Source: Candidatus Brockarchaeota archaeon (GTDB lineage: Archaea > Thermoproteota > EX4484-205 > JAAOZP01). Taken from it: a DNA stretch of 39,845 nucleotides. The number at the start of each line of letters is the position of its first letter. Position 1 is the first letter of the stretch. Location: NCBI GenBank assembly GCA_017601245.1, contig JAFNJB010000055.1:1-39845 (forward strand). Direction: 5' to 3'. The notes under the pieces are model-generated. The model worked only from the letters and a program-made list of their open reading frames with translations. It did not search any database and had not been told where the DNA came from. Positions 18,783-27,163 of this stretch are shown in pieces. Made by a program: the position numbers and the translations under genes.

Positions 18783-19705
18783 AGAAGACGCAGCCTTTCG
18801 GAAGGCTTTTCCTATTGGGGACGTCTGCGGCAGTTCCAACTCCTAGTAGGAGTCATCCTTGCATAGCCCTATGGTGGAGGGGTGAGACAATGCTATTTGA
18901 TTGCGGAGAGGGGGCTCAGAGACAGTTGATGATAGCTGGTTTAAGCATTGAGAAGATTTCAAACATATTCATAACACACATGCATGGAGACCATGTCCTC
19001 GGCCTCCCGGGCTTGTTAATGACGATGAGTCTCCAAAACAGGAGAAGCCCCCTTAGAATATTCGGTCCAAATGGACTCAAACAGTTCATAGAATCGTGTT
19101 TGCCAATGATATTTCATCAACCAGCCTTCCCTCTTGATATTCAAGAATTCGTAGGAAACGTTTTAGTTACATCTGGTAAGAACTATAGGGTTTATTCTTA
19201 CCGCGTAAAGCATTCAATAGAATCATATGCTTATTGTTTCAAAGAAGATGATAGGCCTGGAAAATTCAATGTTGAAAAGGCTGAGGAATTGGGAATCAAA
19301 CCCGGGCCATTGAGAAGCATGCTTGTCAAGGGAGAATCGGTTAGGCTTGAAAACGGTAGGGTGGTCAAGCCGGAGGAAGTCGTAGGTCCTCCCAGACCTG
19401 GGGTTAAGATAGTGTACACGGGCGATATGGGAGATACTCCTGGCTTCGAAGAGTTTTGTCGGAATGCAGATATTCTAATACACGAGGCTACTTTCGACGA
19501 GTCGATGAATGCTCAAGCTGACGAGTTGCAACATTCAACATGTATAGAAGCTGCTAAGCTTGCTGCTAGAGCTGGTGTTAAAAGACTAATATTGACTCAC
19601 ATAAGCTCAAGATACGGCGATACTTCTGTAATACTGGAGCAGGCTAAGAGATTTTTCAATAACGTTCAAGTTGCTGAAGACTTCATGTCTATTGATATTT
19701 TCTAG
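18779..19705 (+). CDS. rnz: Ribonuclease Z (tRNA 3'-processing endonuclease)
   Basis: LFLLGTSAAVPTPSRSHPC, FITHMHGDHVLGLPGLL, IVYTGDMGDTPGFEE, LILTHISSRYGD; TTG start overlapping the upstream stop (TTGA). Confidence 0.95.
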   Translation: MKKTQPFGRLFLLGTSAAVPTPSRSHPCIALWWRGETMLFDCGEGAQRQLMIAGLSIEKISNIFITHMHGDHVLGLPGLLMTMSLQNRRSPLRIFGPNGLKQFIESCLPMIFHQPAFPLDIQEFVGNVLVTSGKNYRVYSYRVKHSIESYAYCFKEDDRPGKFNVEKAEELGIKPGPLRSMLVKGESVRLENGRVVKPEEVVGPPRPGVKIVYTGDMGDTPGFEEFCRNADILIHEATFDESMNAQADELQHSTCIEAAKLAARAGVKRLILTHISSRYGDTSVILEQAKRFFNNVQVAEDFMSIDIF

Positions 19706-20279
19706 ATAGAATTTCCTGAAGTTTCTTCAAAGTTTTTTCCTTAAGGTCTTCTAGGCTACTTTCGTTCAACACGTAAACATCGCTTAAGGCAATTACTCCA
19801 CCTACTCCAACTGAAATTTCAACCCTATCCCTCTCCTCAAGCTCTCCAATTATTTTAGAGTCGTCCGGCCTATTCCTATTGGAAAGCCTGCTGTATCTTA
19901 GTCTTGTTGGCGACAATACTCCTACCGTAGTTACGGAATAGCCCTTTGACTTGAAGTATTCTACTTCTCTCAGAGATCTGACACCATCTACGATTATTAC
20001 ATCACCATCTATTTTCTCTATCTTCTTATCGACAAGCATTGCAACAGCGCTTTCTCCAAATTCTCTCCTCAGTTCAATCATAAACCTGCTCATTTCGATT
20101 ATATTCTTGCCTAGGCCACGCGCCTCTGCCTCTTCTCTGACAGCATCTCCCATCGATACGATTGGAAAACCCATTTCACCCATTATTTTGGCGACAGTAG
20201 TCTTTCCAGAGCCTGGCATTCCCGTTATGAGTATCAGATGTTTCAACAATTCTCCAATAGCAATAAGGTATATAAACAA
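19689..20279 (-). CDS. UPF0200-type nucleotide kinase-like protein
   Basis: LILITGMPGSGKTTVAKIMGEMGFPIVSMGDAVREEAEARGLG...VDGVRSLREVEYFK. Likely true start at TTG 20249 (LKHLILITGMPGSGK). Confidence 0.85.
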   Translation of the reverse strand: MFIYLIAIGELLKHLILITGMPGSGKTTVAKIMGEMGFPIVSMGDAVREEAEARGLGKNIIEMSRFMIELRREFGESAVAMLVDKKIEKIDGDVIIVDGVRSLREVEYFKSKGYSVTTVGVLSPTRLRYSRLSNRNRPDDSKIIGELEERDRVEISVGVGGVIALSDVYVLNESSLEDLKEKTLKKLQEILSRKYQ

Positions 20280-20300
20280 TATCCTTGAAATAATTGGGAA

Positions 20301-20852
20301 ATGGTCAGAGTCTTCGTCTCATTAGACATTGAAGACAACAATATAGTCAACAGAGTGTCTGAAATACAGAGGAGAATGGTTGAGACCCGTGCAGACCTGA
20401 AGCTTGTAGACACTAAGATTCTACACGTAACCCTGTTCTTCATAGGCGAGGTTCATGAGGGTATGATTAATGAGTTGTGTAGAGTCCTTTCTAGGGTTGA
20501 GGGACATCCCTTGGAGATAGAAATCCGTGGGCTTGGAGCCTTCCCTACGGTCTCTCAACCTAGAGTAGTATTCGCAAAAATCAATAAGGGTGCTGATAAG
20601 ATCGTCGACAGGGCTGGAAGGGTTTCTGAAGCATTGTCGAGCCTTGGTTTAAGGATGAGTGAAGAGTTTTCTCCTCACGTAACCTTGGCGAGAGTTAGGA
20701 GCCGCATTGGCGTAGATAAGCTTATAATGTTCATTAAAGATAACTCAGATATTCTCATCGGAGAAACCGTTACTAGTAGGCTTAGGCTTAAGAAGAGCAC
20801 ACTTACTCCCAGGGGCCCCATATATGAGACCCTCTGGGAAAAAATTGATTAA
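20301..20852 (+). CDS. thpR: RNA 2',3'-cyclic phosphodiesterase / 2'-5' RNA ligase family
   Basis: Two HxTL/V motifs: LHVTLFFIGEV and SPHVTLARVR. Confidence 0.9.
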   Translation: MVRVFVSLDIEDNNIVNRVSEIQRRMVETRADLKLVDTKILHVTLFFIGEVHEGMINELCRVLSRVEGHPLEIEIRGLGAFPTVSQPRVVFAKINKGADKIVDRAGRVSEALSSLGLRMSEEFSPHVTLARVRSRIGVDKLIMFIKDNSDILIGETVTSRLRLKKSTLTPRGPIYETLWEKID

Positions 20853-20874
20853 TAGGTTTCGATGACTATAAACT

Positions 20875-22287
20875 ATGTCGTATGGTCTTCAAGAGGTTAT
20901 TCAAGAGGTTTTAAGGAGGATCAAGCCAAACGTGGAAGAGAGAAACCATATGGATAACGTTCTCTCCAAGGTTGTTTCAAAGCTTCAAGAAGAGTTTAAG
21001 AATATTGAACCAGAGGCAGATGTGCTTATCGAGGGCTCAGTAGCCAAGGATACTTGGCTGAGTGGAGAGACTGATGCTGATGTTTTCGTAAGATTCCCAG
21101 TGAAATGGAAGAAGGATGATATGGGAAGAACATTGATAGACTGCGTCAAGAGGGTTTTCGGCTCCGAGAATTGTAGGCTAAGGTTTGCAGAACATCCCTA
21201 CGTAACAGTCAGGATAGAGGGGATTAACGTAGACATAGTTCCGTGCTACAGGGTCAATAGGGGAGAGTACAGGAGTGCTACTGATAGGACCGTTTTCCAC
21301 ACGGAATTCGTAAGGGAAAAGCTTAGTCAAGAAATGAGGGATGAAGCACGCCTTTTGAAGAAATTCTTCAAGGGTATAGGAGTATACGGTGCTGAGATAA
21401 AGACAAGAGGATTCAGTGGCTTCCTAGTTGAGCTTCTAGTATACTCATTAGGCGGATTCAAAGAAACGCTTGAAAAACTATCCTCTTTCAAGCCTCCTTT
21501 AATACTTGACCCAGGTGATTTGTACAAGGGTAGGGAAGAGGAATTATACAGAAGGGCACGGGATAGTCTGATTTGCGTAATAGACCCCGTGGATGAGCTC
21601 AGGAATGTTGCTGCAGCTGTGAGTGGGGAGAGTCTGAGCATAGCGCAATACGCATCTTATTTGATGCTTAAGAAGCCTTCTGTTAAATTCTTCTATCCTA
21701 CTCACAAGGCTTCTAAAGAGGAAATTAGGGGAATAGTTAGAAGCAGGGGGTTGAACATGTTTGCAATAACGATACCTGCTTGGACGGATATTCCGGATAT
21801 TCTATGGGGGCAGGCATACAGGCTCCTCTCTAGGATCAGCATATTTCTTGAAGAAAACGAGTTTAGAGTCTTAATGGATAAGGTTTGGAGTGACGAGGAG
21901 AAGAACGTGGTATTGCTGTTCATACTGGAGGAAGTTGAGAAGAGGGCTGCAGTCTTACACATGGGCCCCCCGTATTTCAGCAGTAATGTCCCCATTTTCA
22001 TCGAAACTTATTTGAACAATGAGAGGACTCTAGTACAGCCGTTTCCTAGAAATGGGAGGTGGTGGACGATATTAAAACCGAAGGCGAAGGATGTGAGTGA
22101 AGTCATATCTAAGGCTTTTTCTTCAAAGGAATTTCTTAAAGGCTTTTCAGAGAATGTTTTGAAAGCGATTTCTGAAAGCAAGATGTATTGCGGTGAGGAT
22201 GTTGTTGAAGCCGTGGACAATACTGGTTATTTATCTTTCCTAGAGAAATGTATTCATCCTTTCTCTTGGATGCTTAGAGAAGACTAG
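20875..22287 (+). CDS. cca: CCA-adding enzyme, archaeal class I
   Basis: EADVLIEGSVAKDTWLSGETDADVFVRFP (GSxxxxTxxxxxxDxDxF) and VDIVPCYRV; archaeal CCA architecture. Confidence 0.95.
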   Translation: MSYGLQEVIQEVLRRIKPNVEERNHMDNVLSKVVSKLQEEFKNIEPEADVLIEGSVAKDTWLSGETDADVFVRFPVKWKKDDMGRTLIDCVKRVFGSENCRLRFAEHPYVTVRIEGINVDIVPCYRVNRGEYRSATDRTVFHTEFVREKLSQEMRDEARLLKKFFKGIGVYGAEIKTRGFSGFLVELLVYSLGGFKETLEKLSSFKPPLILDPGDLYKGREEELYRRARDSLICVIDPVDELRNVAAAVSGESLSIAQYASYLMLKKPSVKFFYPTHKASKEEIRGIVRSRGLNMFAITIPAWTDIPDILWGQAYRLLSRISIFLEENEFRVLMDKVWSDEEKNVVLLFILEEVEKRAAVLHMGPPYFSSNVPIFIETYLNNERTLVQPFPRNGRWWTILKPKAKDVSEVISKAFSSKEFLKGFSENVLKAISESKMYCGEDVVEAVDNTGYLSFLEKCIHPFSWMLRED

Positions 22288-23002
22288 CAAACAACTTTAC
22301 AGAATCGAGCATTTTCTTATTGTTGAATAAGACGTAGACTTCTTCAGCATCTCTTAAGCCCCTTATAATGCTTATCAGCTTCTTTAAATCATCAAGGCTA
22401 TACTCATAGCTGTAATTGTATCTTTTCCCAAGTCCGTGGAGTCTAAAATAGTATACGCCCGTAGTTAGAGGCTGATCCCAGAACGGGTCTACTACATGAA
22501 TCAATTCGAGCTTCTCCAATAGGCTTTTCGTAATGTTTTTCTTATCCAACCATTCTCCACGAGGCTCCCAGGCGAGGAGCAATCCTCCCCTATCTATTTC
22601 CTTGAAGAACTTCTTCATATTGTCGATATTCTTAGGAGAGGGGCCGAAGCTCGGAGGAGTCTGGAAAACAACTATCTTAGCGCTAAGTTTCTTAGCGATC
22701 TCCAATGTTTTATCCCAGGCTTCAAAGACTTTTCTTGAAGGATTGAAGTTACCATAATCCTTGAGCTCCCCCTTGCTCAACCCGCTTCTCTTCCACGTGG
22801 GGCTCTCCGGCGGGTGTGTAACGCCCTGCCAAGCCTTCAGGGTGAATTCAAAATCATCGGGTGCTTGTTTCCTCCATTTTTCCGCAGTTTTAAGCATGGG
22901 GAGCTTGTAAAAAGTAGACTGTAATTCGACGAGGCTAAACTCGGAGAAATACCTGCTTAGAGACAGGGGGAAACCGCAACAACCGTATTTAATAGTTGCC
23001 AA
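22274..23002 (-). CDS. DUF72 family protein
   Basis: IKYGCCGFPLSLSRYFSEFSLVELQSTFYKLP...KWRKQAPDDFEFTLKAWQGVTHP...YYFRLHGLGKRYNY; C-terminus overlaps the end of cca. Confidence 0.9.
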   Translation of the reverse strand: MATIKYGCCGFPLSLSRYFSEFSLVELQSTFYKLPMLKTAEKWRKQAPDDFEFTLKAWQGVTHPPESPTWKRSGLSKGELKDYGNFNPSRKVFEAWDKTLEIAKKLSAKIVVFQTPPSFGPSPKNIDNMKKFFKEIDRGGLLLAWEPRGEWLDKKNITKSLLEKLELIHVVDPFWDQPLTTGVYYFRLHGLGKRYNYSYEYSLDDLKKLISIIRGLRDAEEVYVLFNNKKMLDSVKLFASLL

Positions 23003-23092
23003 CCCTGGGGTTATATTGTTAACTTAGGCTTAAAAACAATATGGAAAAGGCTTTATACTCCTTGCTTTAGAAAGCCCGTTTGTGAAGCGAGG

Positions 23093-24120
23093 ATGCTTAC
23101 AGTAATAGTGTCAGGATTCTTCGGCGACGAGGGAAAACCTGCAGAGGGTCCCTAGAGGGAAAAGTCGCCGCGTTCCTGGCACTAAGGGAGCGTCCGAAGG
23201 TGGCTGTTCGAGTCGGTTCTGTAAATGCTGGACACACCGTGGTTTATAGGGGGAACATGTATAAGCTTAGGATGATACCGAGTGCCTTTATCGTCCCGGA
23301 AACAAGGCTCTTGATAGGAGCAGGTGCGAATGTTGATCCAAAGGTTCTCTTAAGCGAGATTACTACGCTGGGTGTAGAAGGCAGGGTATTTGTAGATGGT
23401 AATGCATCAGTAATTGAACAGAAGCACATAGACGCAGATAAGGGGAGCGATTTCTTCAGGGAGTTCATAGGTACTACTGGAACAGGTGTTTCTCCCGCTC
23501 TTGTCGATAGAGTAGCTAGAAAAGCGAAGCTTGTAAAAGATATTCCGGAATTGGGCAAGTATGTTGTAGATGTTTCTGAAGAAGTTAATTCTGCTCTAGA
23601 TAGGGGGGAGACTGTGCATATTGAGGGGACGCAGGGTTTCTACCTGAGCCTCTACCACGGTACTTACCCATATGTTACGGGTAGGGACACTACTGCTGCA
23701 GCAGTCTGTAGCGAAGTTGGAGTCGGTCCAAAAAGGGTAGATGAAGTAATACTAGTCCTCAAGAGCTTCATAACGAGAGTTGGCAATGGGCCTTTGGAAA
23801 ACGAGCTCTCTCCCGAGGAGGCTGAGAAAAGGGGTTTTGTGGAAAGAGGCACGGTCACGGGCAGGCTTAGGAGGGCTGCGCCATTCAACTTCCAAATGGC
23901 TAAACGTGCCTGCAAAGTAAACGGAGCAACACAAATAGCTGTAACCAAAGTAGATGTGCTTTTCCCAGAGTGTTCAAAAGCCAGAAACAGAGAATCACTG
24001 TCTGAGAGATGCTTGGAATTCCTTAAGAAGATTCAAGATGAAACCGGCGTACCCGTAACTATAGTCGGCACCGGTCCGGACGCTGAAGACACCGTATATC
24101 TCGGCCCCGAGGGGGTTTAG
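23093..24120 (+). CDS. purA: Adenylosuccinate synthetase, interrupted by a 20-nt BHB-type intron candidate in the P-loop
   Basis: ATG 23093: MLTVIVSGFFGDEGK, then a frame-breaking insert with TAG, then GKVAAFLALRERPKVAVRVGSVNAGHTVVYRGNMYKL...ending TVYLGPEGV. The ORF track only sees the part from GTG 23200. Confidence 0.9.
23136..23155 (+). other. Candidate archaeal pre-mRNA intron (BHB type, 20 nt) in purA
   Basis: Exon GACGAGGGAA^AACCTGCAGAGGGTCCCTAG^AGGGAAAAGTC. Central helix AGGG(130-133)/CCCT(150-153); bulges AA^A (134-136) and AG^A (154-156); inner helix ACCU(137-140)/GGGU(146-149); loop GCAGA. Removal gives GAC GAG GGA AAG GGA AAA GTC = DEGKGKV. Confidence 0.75.
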
Positions 24121-24132
24121 CGGTTTAGATTT

Positions 24133-24855
24133 CTATTGTTGTTGGCTTTGTACAACGCTTTGAAGCCTTACGACAAGTGGGCTATCGGCATTCTGCTGTC
24201 TATTATTATTCAATGCTCTCAACAGCTCTATGAAATTGCTTCTTTGTGATACTGCTGGTTCATGGGATGTCTTCTGCTTTAAGTTTTTCAATCTGGCGAG
24301 GATTGATTCCGTTTCCTTTATTTCCAGTAGGGTAATGTCTAAGTTTGATTCTATCATCGTCTCAGCAGCCTTATAGCTTATTTCATCAACTTCGCCTGTT
24401 GAAAGCTGAACCCTATTTATAGACCTTATTCTAGTCATCATGTCAAGCCTGTTTTTAAGATCTTCTTGAACCTTGGTAAGCTCTGAAACCAGCTCAGTAA
24501 TCTTATTGTTAAGCTCATTCATATCCTTAGTATACGTGTTTTTAAGCTCGTCGTATATGTTAGTAGGTATTTGATGCTCCTGTCTAAGTTTTTCAAGAGC
24601 CTCCAGCCTCCTCCTAGTAATCTCAATACTCCTTATGAGACTCTCAGCTCTTATTTTCCAAAAGTTCTTTAAAACAACATACTCTTTACCGGCTTCCACG
24701 GCCTCTCCATCGACTTTCAGAAAACTCCCATTCGGCATCATTATGAAGAAGTTTGACGGTGTCCCTCTTGAGTCGATTTCAAAACCTACTAGAGTACCGA
24801 TTTCCCTTTCATAAATGTCCTTTACTGGTAAACCCAGTATTTTACTGTAATCCAT
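24133..24855 (-). CDS. cdvA: CdvA-like cell-division protein (N-terminal PRC-barrel-like, central coiled coil)
   Basis: LGLPVKDIYEREIGTLVGFEIDSRG..., coiled coil, IRSINRVQLSTGEVDEISYKAAETMI, C-terminal tail SPLVVRLQSVVQ. Confidence 0.72.
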   Translation of the reverse strand: MDYSKILGLPVKDIYEREIGTLVGFEIDSRGTPSNFFIMMPNGSFLKVDGEAVEAGKEYVVLKNFWKIRAESLIRSIEITRRRLEALEKLRQEHQIPTNIYDELKNTYTKDMNELNNKITELVSELTKVQEDLKNRLDMMTRIRSINRVQLSTGEVDEISYKAAETMIESNLDITLLEIKETESILARLKNLKQKTSHEPAVSQRSNFIELLRALNNNRQQNADSPLVVRLQSVVQSQQQ

Positions 24856-24951
24856 TATCCTTGGTTTCTACTGGAGCATGCTATTTAATCTAACCGTAAA
24901 AAGTATTGATAATTAGCCATAATATTTTTGACTTAAATAATTACAAATTTT

Positions 24952-27162
24952 TTAATCATTAAATTCAACCAAACTTGTTTGAAAACTTTCCCTCTTACTC
25001 CTCTTCTTCCATTCTTCTCTATGTATTATTCCTCCAGCCTCCTTCTTTATGTTTAATGCGAGTTTTTGTCCGATTCCAGGTATGCTCGAAAGCTCACTCA
25101 CACTTGCGGAAGCGATGTCTGAAAGCCTCTTAAAACCGTAATTGAATAATCGCCTAGCCCTAACTCTGCCAACACCTTCAAGCGAGGATACTAGTTCTAA
25201 AAGCTCTGGCTTAACGCCGTATTCTATTCTGGCCTCAAGCTCCTCAAGACTCTTAAAAGCCTCATGGTCTTTTACTAGCCTTGCTATTTCCTTTGCAGAA
25301 TAAGCCAGCCATTGGGCTGTTTCCTTACATGCGTAGAGGTCTCCTGGCTCTACGCCGAGCTTTAGATATATGTCGTCTTCACTATACTCGTTTATCCACA
25401 TCCATAATGCAGTCAAAGTCTTGTAGGTCTCCATTGGATTAACGTCTTCAAAGTCAAGGTATAACTCACGCTCATGCTTACTAACGAATTCGATTACCGC
25501 GTTTTCAGTAGAGCCTGTTATGCTGAACTTCGGCCTCATATCTGGAGACATGCATATCAAGTGGAGGCCGCTTATCTCAGTAAATGCTTGCGGCTTGTCC
25601 TTAAGCCCTTTTACGAACAATATTCCAGTAGACGGCGAGATATAAAGCTCCGATATTCTCCTACCCAAAGTGGTTGCTTCGAGAAAACCGTTCTTCCTAA
25701 TTATCAACCCGTCTTCTACCAGCATTTTCAAAACCCTCTTAACCCTGTTGGAAACACCCCTTCCTTTTTGAGTATAGTAGAGAGTGTTCTTAAAAACTTC
25801 CAGTATGCTTTTCACATCGAACGCTATCCCGCTTGCGACTGATGCAAGTATGGCTGTTGAAAAATAAGTTCCGAGGCCTAACTTCGACTCAACCGGTTCA
25901 GCTGTAGACTCGATATACTTAGCCATTAAATAATCTATTTCCCTCTCGTTCCTAGCGTATATGATTGCTTCTCCAAACTTATCGTATCTAGGTCTACCAG
26001 CCCTTCCAGCCATCTGTTTATACTCCATGACCGATATCATACTGCTTGTATGCGTTTCAGGGTCGAATCTGTTAACTGAGGTTACGCATACAACTCTCGC
26101 GGGAAGATTAACCCCTGCTGCGAGGGTTGGAGTCGCAGTTATAACTTTCAATATTCTCTCTCTAAAAGCATCTTCAACAATTCTACGCTGGAAGCTTGTT
26201 AATCCTGCATGATGAAAAGCAACACCTTTTTCGAATACGTTTGCAAGATCCTCTCCGATTATCGTCGACTCACTATTCTCTCTTATCTCTCTAGCAAGTT
26301 CCTTTAACCTCTTCTTCTCCGATTCAGAAAGGTGGAGGTAAGATATTGAAGAGAGTTTTCTTGCCAAATAGACAGTTCTCTTTCTCGTTTCAACGAAGAA
26401 GAGAGCTTGTCCCCCGTTCTTAAGTGAATAGGCCAATAGAGAATGCAACGGTTCTTCAAAATCGTCTTTCAACTCGACGATTTCTCCGTCTTTGAAGAAT
26501 ATCTTCCCATCATGAAACACTCCTTCTCTTAGGCTAACCGGTCTCCACTCTGAAATTATGCACTTTGCACCAAGCCACTTTGCAACTTCATCAGCATTGG
26601 ATACTGTAGCGCTTAGTGCTATTAACTGAGCTCTCGGTAAAATTGCCTTTGTAAAAGACACTAGCGTCTCTATGCCTGGGCCACGGTCTTGAGAATCTAT
26701 ATAGTGTATCTCATCGAAAACGATTAGGTTAACCTCATTTATCCACCTTGGCCTATGTCTGATTATCGAATCGAATTTTTCATACGTCGCAACTATCACA
26801 TCATAATCTGCAAGCTCCTCAGCTTTAGAATCGTAGTCTCCAGTTGCCAAAGCAACTCTGATCTTACCATTTCGGCCTTCAACTTCTCTCAAAATGTTGA
26901 AGTCGACGTATTTCTCCCAGGCTATTGCCCTAAGTGGAACCAGGTATACGGTTTTACCGCCTTCCCTCTCAAGCTTATGTATCGCTGCAAGTTGTGCAAC
27001 CAGAGTTTTTCCGGATGCTGTGGGCACGGCCAATAGTAGGTTTTCCCCATCGAACAAGCCCTCTCTAACAGCCTGTTCCTGGGGCGGATAGAGCGTTTTA
27101 AAACCGGCCTTCTCAAGCTCTCTTTTAGCATCTTCCCCTATTGGTAGCTCACTTATATCCAT
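24952..27162 (-). CDS. hel308: Hel308-type Ski2-like DNA helicase
   Basis: LLLAVPTASGKTLVAQLAA (motif I), FDEIHYID (motif II), MAGRAGRPRYDKFG (motif VI); C-terminal HhH GVGRVRARRLFNYGFKRLSDIA...IPGIGQKLALNI. Confidence 0.93.
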   Translation of the reverse strand: MDISELPIGEDAKRELEKAGFKTLYPPQEQAVREGLFDGENLLLAVPTASGKTLVAQLAAIHKLEREGGKTVYLVPLRAIAWEKYVDFNILREVEGRNGKIRVALATGDYDSKAEELADYDVIVATYEKFDSIIRHRPRWINEVNLIVFDEIHYIDSQDRGPGIETLVSFTKAILPRAQLIALSATVSNADEVAKWLGAKCIISEWRPVSLREGVFHDGKIFFKDGEIVELKDDFEEPLHSLLAYSLKNGGQALFFVETRKRTVYLARKLSSISYLHLSESEKKRLKELAREIRENSESTIIGEDLANVFEKGVAFHHAGLTSFQRRIVEDAFRERILKVITATPTLAAGVNLPARVVCVTSVNRFDPETHTSSMISVMEYKQMAGRAGRPRYDKFGEAIIYARNEREIDYLMAKYIESTAEPVESKLGLGTYFSTAILASVASGIAFDVKSILEVFKNTLYYTQKGRGVSNRVKRVLKMLVEDGLIIRKNGFLEATTLGRRISELYISPSTGILFVKGLKDKPQAFTEISGLHLICMSPDMRPKFSITGSTENAVIEFVSKHERELYLDFEDVNPMETYKTLTALWMWINEYSEDDIYLKLGVEPGDLYACKETAQWLAYSAKEIARLVKDHEAFKSLEELEARIEYGVKPELLELVSSLEGVGRVRARRLFNYGFKRLSDIASASVSELSSIPGIGQKLALNIKKEAGGIIHREEWKKRSKRESFQTSLVEFND

Positions 27163-27163
27163 C

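Noticed and set aside
23129-23163. Ribosome bypass (T4 gene 60-like hop) between the repeated GAGGGAAAA sites in purA
   Set aside because: A hop between matched GGA or AAA codons would give DEGKV and delete one GK of the essential GDEGKGK loop. Only a 20-nt removal restores the motif, and it coincides with a BHB.
23200-24120. purA translated from GTG 23200 as in the ORF track
   Set aside because: This would lack the entire P-loop and the conserved N-terminal strand, which are plainly present just upstream.
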